A DNA stretch of 5,849 nucleotides from Phycisphaera mikurensis NBRC 102666 (GTDB taxonomy: Bacteria > Planctomycetota > Phycisphaerae > Phycisphaerales > SM1A02): positions 1 to 5,849 of the forward strand of contig CAMBSR010000144.1 in the NCBI GenBank assembly GCA_945870475.1, given 5' to 3'. The notes beneath the pieces are model-generated. The model searched no databases. It was not told where the DNA came from and worked only from the letters and a program-made list of their open reading frames with translations. This document shows, in pieces, positions 1-5,849 of the stretch (its first letter is position 1; the number at the start of each line of letters is the position of its first letter). A program made the position numbers and the translations under genes.

Positions 1-1857
1 AACGCGGGCGGCGCCGTGACCGTCGGCGGCGACGGCACGTTGGCCAGCATCGGCAGCGCTGGCAATGCCTTCAAGGGCATCCTCGCGCCGGGCAGCCGTG
101 ACAATGCCGCACCGTCCACGCTGATCACCACGGGCGACGTGCACCTGGATTCCACGTCCACCGCCCGCTGGTACCTGCTTGATTCCACCGGCAAGTCCGA
201 TCGCCTCGATGCCGGCGGCTCGTTCGTCCTCAACGGCTCCGCCGCGAAGATCGTCTACGACCAGGACTTCTACTCGGGCAGCTTCATCCCGGCCTCCGGC
301 ACCACGGTCGATTACGTGATGGCCACCGCCGGGACCCTGAACGGCACCTTCAGCACGGTGGACGTCGTCACCGTCGACCCGCTCACGGGCCTGTCCACCG
401 AGCACGCGGTCAACGCCACCGGCTCCACCTACTTCATGGGCGGCTCGTTCGAGGTGAGCTACGCGAACAACCAGTTCATGCTCGCCATCACCGGCCAGGG
501 CGCGGATTACCCGCTGCCCGCCGGCACCACCAGCACCAATGTGACGGTGGATGTGCAGGTTGGCTCCAAGACCGTGACGCGCAACGCCAACGTCGGCACG
601 GTGAACAACAGCCAGATCAACGCGTCCGCCGCGGCCTACACCGCGCTCGCCACCGGTCCTTCCGACCCGGACGAGCAGTACGTGGCCACGCAGATGCTGC
701 TCCTCACGCCCGGCGGGTTCGCAAGCGCGGGCGTTGCGCTGTCGAGCCCGACGAATCCCTACGCGCTGCCCAACGTCACCATGAGCCAGCTGTTCCAGGC
801 GGGCGACGTGGCCATGAAGCGCCTGATGCAGCTCCGTGAGACGCCTGCCGCGCCGGCCGCCACGGAGGAGTCCACCACCATGCTCCTGAGCCAGAAGGGC
901 GGCCTGACCGACCAGGAAGCGCTCTCCTCGCCCGCAAGCTCGGCCGTCGTCACCACGCCCACGTCCGTCAACTTCGGCGCGCCGATCAACGGCCCCACCC
1001 CCGACCAGGGCATGCGCTGGTGGACGCGCGGCTACGGATTCACCGAACGCGTGCAGGAAGACAACTGGGCCAAGACCGACTACGACTCCACCACGGGCGG
1101 CGTCATGCTCGGCGGCGACATGGTGCTCGGCAACGGCGCCATCGCCGGCGCGTACGTGGGCTACATGCCCGGCAGCGTCGACATCACCGGCGGCCTCGTG
1201 GACGAGACCGACACGACGAACGGCCTCAACTTCGGCCTGTACGGCAGCTGGGTGCCGGACCAAGGCGCCTGGTACGTGGAGGCGGCGGCGCAGGGCGGCT
1301 ACGCCGGCATCGACCGCACCCGCGACCTCTACATCCCCGGCGTGGTGCGCACCGCCACGTCCAGCAACTCGCTGTGGGCGGCATCCGTCAACTCCGAGAT
1401 CGGCATCAACACCCGCCTCGGCGGCGATGCCTTCCTGCAGCCGCACCTGGGCCTCGCGGCCGGCTATGTCACGCAGGACGGGTACACCGAGGATGGCGCC
1501 GGCAGCGCCAACCTGGATGTTTCCGGCCAGACCGCCATCCTGCTGCAGCCGAGCGTCGGCACGCGATACATGCAGAGCATCCGCATGGGCCGCGACGTGC
1601 TGAGCCCGTACCTCGGCGCGGCGTTCACCGTCAATGCGCCCGTCGGCGACTGGGGCGTCACTGCCACCAACGCCTACAGCTCCATCCCTGGCTACAGCGT
1701 GTACGGAAGCCCGGACACGATCCTCGGCGGCAGCTTCGAGCTGGGCGTCGAGTTCGCGTCCTACAGCGGCATCACCGCGTTCTGCTCGTTCAACGGCATG
1801 CTCTTCGAGAACCAGCAGCAGTACGGCGGCCAGATCGGAATCATCGTCCCGTTCTGA
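1..1857 (+). CDS. Autotransporter-like outer-membrane protein, C-terminal part (5' end outside window)
   Basis: The frame is open from the first base, so the true start lies upstream; a GTG at 16 is internal and not a credible start. The first ~200 codons are Gly/Ser/Thr/Asn-rich beta passenger, including a segment of the form 'ILAPGS...TLITTGDVHLD...SDRLDAGGSFVLNG', which resembles the conserved end of autotransporter passengers. A helical stretch around 781-840 (SQLFQAGDVAMKRLMQLRE) probably is the linker threading the barrel pore. From about 1012 ('MRWWTRGYGF') to the stop, some 281 codons alternate polar and hydrophobic residues with many Tyr/Trp/Gly, the usual length of a 12-strand autotransporter beta-domain. 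The protein ends in IGIIVPF: a terminal Phe is the classic outer-membrane barrel signal recognised by the BAM machinery. The role is presumably to anchor or translocate its passenger at the cell surface; the passenger function cannot be told because most of it is missing. One Cys lies in a late strand ('ITAFCSF'), which is uncommon in barrels. Confidence 0.85.
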   Translation, partial: NAGGAVTVGGDGTLASIGSAGNAFKGILAPGSRDNAAPSTLITTGDVHLDSTSTARWYLLDSTGKSDRLDAGGSFVLNGSAAKIVYDQDFYSGSFIPASGTTVDYVMATAGTLNGTFSTVDVVTVDPLTGLSTEHAVNATGSTYFMGGSFEVSYANNQFMLAITGQGADYPLPAGTTSTNVTVDVQVGSKTVTRNANVGTVNNSQINASAAAYTALATGPSDPDEQYVATQMLLLTPGGFASAGVALSSPTNPYALPNVTMSQLFQAGDVAMKRLMQLRETPAAPAATEESTTMLLSQKGGLTDQEALSSPASSAVVTTPTSVNFGAPINGPTPDQGMRWWTRGYGFTERVQEDNWAKTDYDSTTGGVMLGGDMVLGNGAIAGAYVGYMPGSVDITGGLVDETDTTNGLNFGLYGSWVPDQGAWYVEAAAQGGYAGIDRTRDLYIPGVVRTATSSNSLWAASVNSEIGINTRLGGDAFLQPHLGLAAGYVTQDGYTEDGAGSANLDVSGQTAILLQPSVGTRYMQSIRMGRDVLSPYLGAAFTVNAPVGDWGVTATNAYSSIPGYSVYGSPDTILGGSFELGVEFASYSGITAFCSFNGMLFENQQQYGGQIGIIVPF

Positions 1858-1859
1858 AA

Positions 1860-1878
1860 CAGGCGCTCCCGGAGCCTG
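1860..1878 (+). terminator. Weak hairpin after autotransporter stop
   Basis: Arms CAGGC (1860-1864) and GCCTG (1874-1878) flank a 9-base loop that can itself pair CTC with GAG. It begins two bases after the TGA of the autotransporter gene. No T-tract follows, so it is not a standard intrinsic terminator; it may only protect the 3' end of the mRNA or be chance in G+C-rich DNA. Confidence 0.25.
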
Positions 1879-1994
1879 CCATCCGCGTCACGCGCACGTC
1901 GAGCGCCCCAACGGGCTCGGCACGTCCGTCGCCGCGCTCGGTGGCCCCCGCATCGAATTGGCGGCAATCTTTCCTTAATCGGCGCACCGGCCTC

Positions 1995-2019
1995 GTCTTG
2001 CATCCGTACGGATGAAGAC
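1995..2019. promoter_or_regulatory. Interrupted palindrome upstream of the cellulase gene (possible operator or 5'UTR hairpin)
   Basis: A perfect 14-base palindrome, CATCCGTACGGATG (2001-2014), is extended on both sides by GTCTT (1995-1999) and AAGAC (2015-2019), with one unpaired G at 2000. The two arms are therefore 12 complementary bases with a single bulge. The centre lies about 62 bases before the cellulase start codon, in the only sizeable non-coding stretch of the window. A dyad of this size and place is what a dimeric transcription factor site would look like; as RNA it could form a stable stem-loop with a GTAC loop. No T-run follows on either strand, so a terminator is less likely. 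The cognate regulator is unknown. Confidence 0.45.
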
Positions 2020-2055
2020 CTGCCGGAAGTGCAATTTGAGATCCAGAAACTCTAT

Positions 2056-2065
2056 AAAAGGAGAG
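2056..2065 (+). promoter_or_regulatory. Shine-Dalgarno sequence of the cellulase gene
   Basis: AAAAGGAGAG contains a full GGAG core (2060-2063) six bases before the ATG at 2070. This fixes the start, and a signal peptide begins at once after it. The surrounding 40 bases are distinctly richer in A+T than the rest of the window, which would keep the start region unstructured. Confidence 0.8.
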
Positions 2066-2069
2066 CGCT

Positions 2070-4775
2070 ATGAAATTGGCATTCGGTTCCCTGGCGTGCG
2101 TTCTGCTCACCGCCTCCACCGCCTTCGCGGAGACGACCTTCTCGTTCACCAACCAGTGGTCCGGTGGCGGTCAAGGCCTCTTCCACATCACCAACGACAC
2201 CAACCAGCCCATCCAGGGCTGGACGCTGCAGTTTGACTGGACTGCCGACATCACCAGCGTGTGGAACGGCACCGTGCAGTCGCATGTGGCCAACCGCTAC
2301 CGGATCGTCAACGCCGACTACAACGCCACGATCGCGCCCGGCGCGTCCGTGGATGTCGGCTGCGTGGCCAACTTCGCGGTCGCCGGCGTGCTGCCGACGT
2401 CCATCACCATCTCGCCGGTGGTCCAGTGCCGCGGCGACGTGAACCTCGATTCCAAGGTGGATTCCGGCGATGTCGGCGCCATCCTTGGCAATTGGGGAAG
2501 CACTTCCGCGGTGTATGACCTGAATGCCGACGGCATCACCGACAGCGCCGACCTGGCCGTTGTCCTCGGCGCATGGGGTGACTGCGCAGGCGGTGGCGGC
2601 GGCACGGGAGGCGGCGGCACGGGAGGCGGCGATACGGGCGGCGGCGGCGGTGGCGGTGGCCCCGTCATTCCCGTCGTGACGAGCCCGGGAACTGCCAGCG
2701 GAACCGTTGGCTCCGCGTTCACCTACCAGATCACCGCGAGCGGCACGCCGACCTCCTTCGGCGCGACCGGCCTGCCCGCCGGGCTCTCCGTGAACGTCAC
2801 GAGCGGCCTGATCTCCGGAACCCCCACGCTTGCGGCAACCACGAACGTGGCGCTGTCGGCAGGCAACTCGGCCGGAACCGCGAGCGGGTCGCTCGTGATC
2901 ACCATCTCGCCCGCGAGCGTGCCCGGAGACTTCAACTACGCGGAAGCGCTGCAGAAGTCGCTGTACTTCTATGACTCGCAGCGCTCGGGAGACCTGCCTG
3001 ACGGCTTCCGTGTCCCGTGGCGCGGCGACTCCGCACTTGCCGACGGAAGCGATGTCGGCATCGACCTGACCGGCGGCTACTACGACGCCGGCGACCACGT
3101 GAAGTTCGGCCTGCCGATGGCAAGCTCGCTCTCGCTGCTCGCGTGGGGCGGCATCGAATACGGCGCGGCGTACGAGAAGACGGGCCAGAAGCTCGCGCTG
3201 CTCGATGCGGTTCGCTGGGGAACGGACTTCATCATCAAGGCCCATCCGTCCGCCAACGTGCTGTACGGGCAAGTCGGGAACGGCTCGCTGGACCACAGCT
3301 ACTGGGGTCCCTCCGAGACCATGAACATGGCGCGACCGTCGTACGCCATCACCGCGGCCAAGCCCGGCTCCGACCTGGACGGCGAATCCGCGGCGGCCAT
3401 GGCGTCGGCAAGCATGCTGTTCCGAAGCAGTGACCCCGCATACGCGGACATCCTGCTGGCGCATGCACGCACGCTGTTCAGCTTTGCCGACACCTACCGC
3501 GGCGAGTACTCCGACTCCATCACCGACGCCGCCATCTACTACAACTCGTGGTCCGGCTACTACGACGAGCTCGCATGGAGCGCGGCATGGATGTACCGCG
3601 CCACCGGCGAGGCGGCGTACCTCGCCAAGGCGGAGGCCATCTACAGCCAGAACATCGCCGGCCTCCCGCTGAAGTGGACGCACAACTGGGACGACAAGAC
3701 CTACGGCGTCACCGTGCTGCTCGCGCAGCTCACCGGCAAGGCCTCCTACAAGGCCGCGGCGCAGAAGTGGCTCGACTTCTGGACCGTGGGCGACAACGGC
3801 AGCAGGGTCGCCTACACCGCAGGTGGCCTGGCATGGCTCGACCAGTGGGGTTCGTTGCGCTACGCGGCCAACACGTCCTTCCTGGCGCTGGTGTATGCCG
3901 ATCGTGTCGGCGACGTGGGCACGCGCTACCGCGACTTCGCGCGCAGCCAGGTCGACTACATGCTCGGCAAGAATCCCAACGCGCGCAGCTACGTGGTCGG
4001 GTTCGGCGTGAATCCGCCGGTCAACCCGCACCACCGCGGGGCGCACGGCTCCTGGAACGGGAGCATGACCACGCCCGCTGCGTCGCGGCACATCCTGTAC
4101 GGCGCACTGGTCGGCGGTCCCAGCTCCACCTTGGATTCGTCCTACACCGACGATCGCAGCAACTACATCTGCAACGAGGTTGCGCTGGACTACAACGCCG
4201 GCTTCACCGGCGCCGTGGCCCGGCTGGCACAGGACTCCACGGGCGTGCCCGTGGCGAACTTCCCGCCGGCCTCGGAGTCGGGATCGATCGACGACGAGTT
4301 CTTCGTCGAGGCCTCCATCAACCAGCAGGGCAGCGGCTTCACCGAGATCCGCGCGCTCCTGAACAATCGCTCCGCCTTCCCGGCCGTCGGCTCGAGCAAC
4401 CTCACCATGCGCTACTTCGTGGACCTCTCCGAGCTGTTCGCGGCCGGCTACGACCAGACGTCCGTGGCCGTGAGCGGCAACTACGTCCAGAACGGCACCG
4501 TGGCCCCGGCACTGAAGGTGTACGACGCAGCACGCAAGCTCTACTACGTCGACGTGAGCTTCGTGGGCACGTACATCGCGCCGGGAACCGGAAGCTCGTA
4601 CTGGCGCGAGGCGCAGTTCCGGATGGCGCTGAAGGCCGGTGTGCCGGCTTCGGCGTGGAGCCCGGCCAACGATCCGTCCTTCGCCGGGCTCGGAGCCGGA
4701 AACGCAAGCATGATCAAGACCAGCAGGATCGCCGTGTACGACAACGGCGTCAGGCTGACCGGAGTGCTTCCGTAA
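2070..4775 (+). CDS. Secreted modular GH9 cellulase (CBM2 - dockerin-like - Ig-like - GH9 - CBM3c)
   Basis: This 901-residue secreted enzyme most likely hydrolyses beta-1,4-glucan as a processive endoglucanase. Residues 1-20 are a signal peptide with probable cleavage AFA|ET. Residues 21-120 are a family 2 cellulose-binding module, with NQW (W30), GWTLQF and VW (W65) at typical places. Residues 121-172 hold two dockerin-like Ca-binding loops (D123, N125, D127, D131, D134; D150, N152, D154, D158, D161), each followed by a helix ending LG.WG. A Gly/Thr linker (173-198) and a He_PIG-type Ig-like domain (about 199-281) follow. The GH9 domain spans about 287-720: DAGD at 339-342 supplies the nucleophilic-water Asp and catalytic base, HHR lies at 654-656, and E703 in 'NEVALDYNAGF' is the expected acid. 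After the linker 'VPVANFPP', residues 735-901 form a CBM3c ('FVEASIN...FTEIRALLNNRS'), matching the theme-B GH9 layout of Thermobifida Cel9A. All catalytic motifs are intact. It starts 212 bases after the autotransporter gene. Substrate range is inferred. Confidence 0.95.
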   Translation: MKLAFGSLACVLLTASTAFAETTFSFTNQWSGGGQGLFHITNDTNQPIQGWTLQFDWTADITSVWNGTVQSHVANRYRIVNADYNATIAPGASVDVGCVANFAVAGVLPTSITISPVVQCRGDVNLDSKVDSGDVGAILGNWGSTSAVYDLNADGITDSADLAVVLGAWGDCAGGGGGTGGGGTGGGDTGGGGGGGGPVIPVVTSPGTASGTVGSAFTYQITASGTPTSFGATGLPAGLSVNVTSGLISGTPTLAATTNVALSAGNSAGTASGSLVITISPASVPGDFNYAEALQKSLYFYDSQRSGDLPDGFRVPWRGDSALADGSDVGIDLTGGYYDAGDHVKFGLPMASSLSLLAWGGIEYGAAYEKTGQKLALLDAVRWGTDFIIKAHPSANVLYGQVGNGSLDHSYWGPSETMNMARPSYAITAAKPGSDLDGESAAAMASASMLFRSSDPAYADILLAHARTLFSFADTYRGEYSDSITDAAIYYNSWSGYYDELAWSAAWMYRATGEAAYLAKAEAIYSQNIAGLPLKWTHNWDDKTYGVTVLLAQLTGKASYKAAAQKWLDFWTVGDNGSRVAYTAGGLAWLDQWGSLRYAANTSFLALVYADRVGDVGTRYRDFARSQVDYMLGKNPNARSYVVGFGVNPPVNPHHRGAHGSWNGSMTTPAASRHILYGALVGGPSSTLDSSYTDDRSNYICNEVALDYNAGFTGAVARLAQDSTGVPVANFPPASESGSIDDEFFVEASINQQGSGFTEIRALLNNRSAFPAVGSSNLTMRYFVDLSELFAAGYDQTSVAVSGNYVQNGTVAPALKVYDAARKLYYVDVSFVGTYIAPGTGSSYWREAQFRMALKAGVPASAWSPANDPSFAGLGAGNASMIKTSRIAVYDNGVRLTGVLP
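2601..2645 (+). repeat. 15-base tandem repeat encoding the Gly-rich linker
   Basis: Two identical copies of a 15-base unit (GGCACGGGAGGCGGC, 2601-2615 and 2616-2630) are followed by a third copy with three mismatches (2631-2645). They encode GTGGG, GTGGG and DTGGG within a Gly-rich spacer between the dockerin-like module and the Ig-like domain. In-frame expansion or contraction by slippage would change linker length without breaking the gene. Confidence 0.85.
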
Positions 4776-4787
4776 GCGCACCTGCGC
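4776..4787. terminator. Short GC hairpin between convergent genes
   Basis: GCGCA (4776-4780) and TGCGC (4783-4787) form an inverted repeat directly after the cellulase TAA, realistically a four-pair GCGC stem with an ACCT loop. It occupies most of the 30-base gap between the cellulase stop and the ruvX stop on the other strand, so it could act for both transcripts. There is no T-tract and the stem is short; termination here is only a guess. Confidence 0.3.
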
Positions 4788-4805
4788 CCTGGTCGCATGC
4801 GTTGC

Positions 4806-5210
4806 CTATCCGCCGAGGTACGCCTCGAGGATCGCGCACGCGGCCAGGGCATCGCGCAGTTCCTTCTTCTCGCGGTGCGTCCGCCCGCTCTGGGCCATCC
4901 GCAGGTCGGCCTCGAAGCTCGAGAGCCGCTCGTCGTGGAAGTGCACCGTGATCCTCAGCCGCGCACCGAGCGCAGCGCCGAACTCGCGCACGTCCTTCGC
5001 CGCCGCGCCCTCCGTTCCGTCCATGTTGATGGGAAGCCCCACCACCAGCGCATCGGGTCCATGGCGGTCCACGGCCTTCGCCAGCGCGTCCATCAGGGCC
5101 GGCCCGCGCGGGACCTGCAGCACCTCGACCGGCTGCACGATGCGCAGCACGTCATCGCCCGCGGCCAGGCCGGTTCGCTTCGCACCGAGATCGACGGCCA
5201 GGTAGCGCAT
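4806..5210 (-). CDS. ruvX: RuvX/YqgF family protein (pre-16S rRNA nuclease, putative Holliday junction resolvase)
   Basis: This 134-residue protein has the normal family length and the RNase H-like fold signature. Proteins of this family are annotated as putative Holliday junction resolvases; the E. coli member YqgF is linked to maturation of the 16S rRNA 5' end. They act in the cytoplasm. Visible motifs are the N-terminal strand MRYLAVDLGAKRTGLA with D7, 'VVGLPINMDGTEG' at 56-68, 'HDERLSS' at 92-98 with E94, and the C-terminal 'RDALAACAIL' with D120; D7, E94 and D120 are the expected metal-binding acidic residues, so the active site looks intact. The ATG at 5210 gives the canonical N-terminus. 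No clear Shine-Dalgarno precedes it; the upstream guanylyltransferase stop is only four bases away, so translational coupling is likely. It converges on the cellulase gene with a 30-base gap. Confidence 0.93.
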   Translation of the reverse strand: MRYLAVDLGAKRTGLAAGDDVLRIVQPVEVLQVPRGPALMDALAKAVDRHGPDALVVGLPINMDGTEGAAAKDVREFGAALGARLRITVHFHDERLSSFEADLRMAQSGRTHREKKELRDALAACAILEAYLGG

Positions 5211-5214
5211 GGGG

Positions 5215-5849
5215 TCAGCGCAGCGCCTCCGGCACCAGCGCGGCCATGTCCTTGACCTTCTCCGCCATGTCCGCGCGCACCACCAGGGTTGCGTCCTTGG
5301 TGCGCACCACGATCACGTCCTGCAGGCCGACCGTGGCGATCACGTGGGAAGGGTCGTCGCTCAGCGCCAGCACCCCGGCGCTGCCCAGGTGCACGGCCTT
5401 CGCGTTCGTGCGGTTGCCGTCGTCGTCGGCGGAGAGCGTCTCGCCGTAGCTCGGCCAGCTGCCGACGTCGCGCCACTCCACGCTCATGGGCACCACGCAC
5501 ACCTGCAGGGCAGGGTCCTTGGCGGCAGGCTCCATCAGCGCGTAGTCCACGCTGGTCTTGGGAAGCTGCGGGTAGATGCGTTCCACGGTGGCGCGCGCGT
5601 CGGGCGTGCCCCACGCGGCGCGGATCTCGCGCATGCCCGCCGCCGTCTCGGGCTTGAAGCGCTCGAGCGCCTCGAGCACCGTCCGCGCGCTGAAGACGAA
5701 CATGCCGCTGTTCCAGCCGAATCCGCCGCTCGCGAGGTACTCCTCCGCGCGTGCGCGGTCGGGCTTCTCCACGAACCGCTTGGCGCGGAACGCACCGTCG
5801 AACCCGGCGATCGCGTCGCCGCGCTCCACGTATCCGAAGCCCGTTGCCG
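5215..5849 (-). CDS. manC: Mannose-1-phosphate guanylyltransferase, C-terminal part (5' end outside window)
   Basis: This enzyme makes GDP-mannose from mannose-1-phosphate and GTP in the cytoplasm, supplying mannose, fucose or rhamnose for polysaccharides and glycans. About 211 codons are visible and the frame continues past the window edge; a GTG at 5829 is internal, because conserved sequence ('ATGFGYVERG', the family's P.TGYGYI motif) runs through it. Other family motifs follow in order: FVEKPD (5775-5758), a sugar-nucleotide binding segment; WNSGMF (5715-5698); SVDYALME (5553-5530); and 'WRDVGSW' (5475-5455). The protein ends soon after the 'VIATVGLQDVIVVRTKDATLVV' type segment, so it lacks the cupin phosphomannose isomerase domain of the long bifunctional ManC form; a complete protein would be about 350 residues. 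The symbol is assigned by function. It precedes ruvX by four bases and is probably co-transcribed with it. Confidence 0.92.
   Translation of the reverse strand, partial: ATGFGYVERGDAIAGFDGAFRAKRFVEKPDRARAEEYLASGGFGWNSGMFVFSARTVLEALERFKPETAAGMREIRAAWGTPDARATVERIYPQLPKTSVDYALMEPAAKDPALQVCVVPMSVEWRDVGSWPSYGETLSADDDGNRTNAKAVHLGSAGVLALSDDPSHVIATVGLQDVIVVRTKDATLVVRADMAEKVKDMAALVPEALR

Noticed and set aside
1020..2015. A 331-codon + strand frame overlapping the autotransporter barrel and running into the intergenic region
   Set aside because: Extremely Arg/His-rich low-complexity translation that is an out-of-frame shadow of the barrel; the barrel frame has clear family character and a proper C-terminus.
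2036..2058. Promoter-like pair TTGAGA (2036-2041) and TATAAA (2053-2058)
   Set aside because: The spacing is only 11 bases and the TATAAA overlaps the Shine-Dalgarno sequence, so a transcript starting there would lack its ribosome site.
2060..2069. AGCGCT near the start codon and GCGCTCCC at 1864-1871, recalling the CelR operator of Thermobifida (TGGGAGCGCTCCCA)
   Set aside because: Each is only a partial match to an actinobacterial LacI-type site, the hexamer is common in G+C-rich DNA, and one overlaps the ribosome site.
2091..2099. Possible lipoprotein cysteine at residue 10 of the cellulase (SLAC)
   Set aside because: The -3 position is Ser rather than Leu/Val/Ile and the hydrophobic region would be too short; an ordinary signal peptidase I site (AFA|ET) fits better.
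1841..2152. A 103-codon - strand frame across the intergenic region
   Set aside because: It overlaps the ends of both flanking genes, matches no family I recognise and would place an antisense gene over the signal peptide region; no convincing ribosome site was seen.
2052..4781. A 909-codon open frame on the - strand covering the whole cellulase gene
   Set aside because: Its translation is His/Arg/Gly/Val/Ala-rich with no recognisable domain. It is the expected mirror of a G+C-rich gene with strong third-position bias, while the + strand encodes unmistakable domains.
1..5849. Search by eye for tRNA, rRNA, CRISPR repeats, IS ends or transposase genes
   Set aside because: None seen; nearly all the window is accounted for by four protein genes, and the one 212-base gap holds no RNA gene I can recognise.

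Overview
The window is about two-thirds G+C, with dense coding and four genes: two on the + strand (an outer-membrane autotransporter C-terminus, then a large secreted cellulase) and two on the - strand (ruvX, preceded by a mannose-1-phosphate guanylyltransferase gene cut by the window edge). The most likely source is a member of the Planctomycetota, perhaps class Phycisphaerae. Four things suggest this: the dockerin-like pair of the type (D.N.D...D..D...LG.WG) flanked by cysteines; the PVC-type Ig-like (He_PIG) domain with its 'GLPAGLSVN..SGLISGTP' core; the RuvX variant with 'GLPINMDGTEG'; and the autotransporter-type passenger. This placement is inference from motif style, not from a search. 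A diderm envelope is directly supported by the beta-barrel domain ending in Phe.

Region 1 (1-1857) is the 3' part of an autotransporter-like protein: the end of a beta-rich passenger, a short helical linker and a roughly 280-residue barrel. Region 2 (1858-2069) is a 212-base intergenic stretch with a weak hairpin just after the autotransporter stop, a striking interrupted palindrome at 1995-2019, and a strong Shine-Dalgarno sequence. Region 3 (2070-4775) encodes a 901-residue modular family 9 glycoside hydrolase: signal peptide, CBM2, dockerin-like Ca-binding pair, Gly-rich linker, Ig-like domain, GH9 catalytic domain and CBM3c. Region 4 (4776-5849) converges on it from the other strand: ruvX and the upstream guanylyltransferase gene, separated by only 4 bases.

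Functionally, the left part is about the cell surface and cellulose degradation: the GH9-CBM3c core is the arrangement of processive endoglucanases, and the CBM2 would target crystalline cellulose. The right part is housekeeping and surface-sugar supply (GDP-mannose synthesis, and the RuvX nuclease-fold protein) and has no evident functional link to the cellulase. The item most worth following up is the cellulase architecture, with a dockerin-like module placed internally near the N-terminus in a probable non-cellulosomal diderm bacterium. I do not see a clearly new system such as a CRISPR array, retron or defence island.
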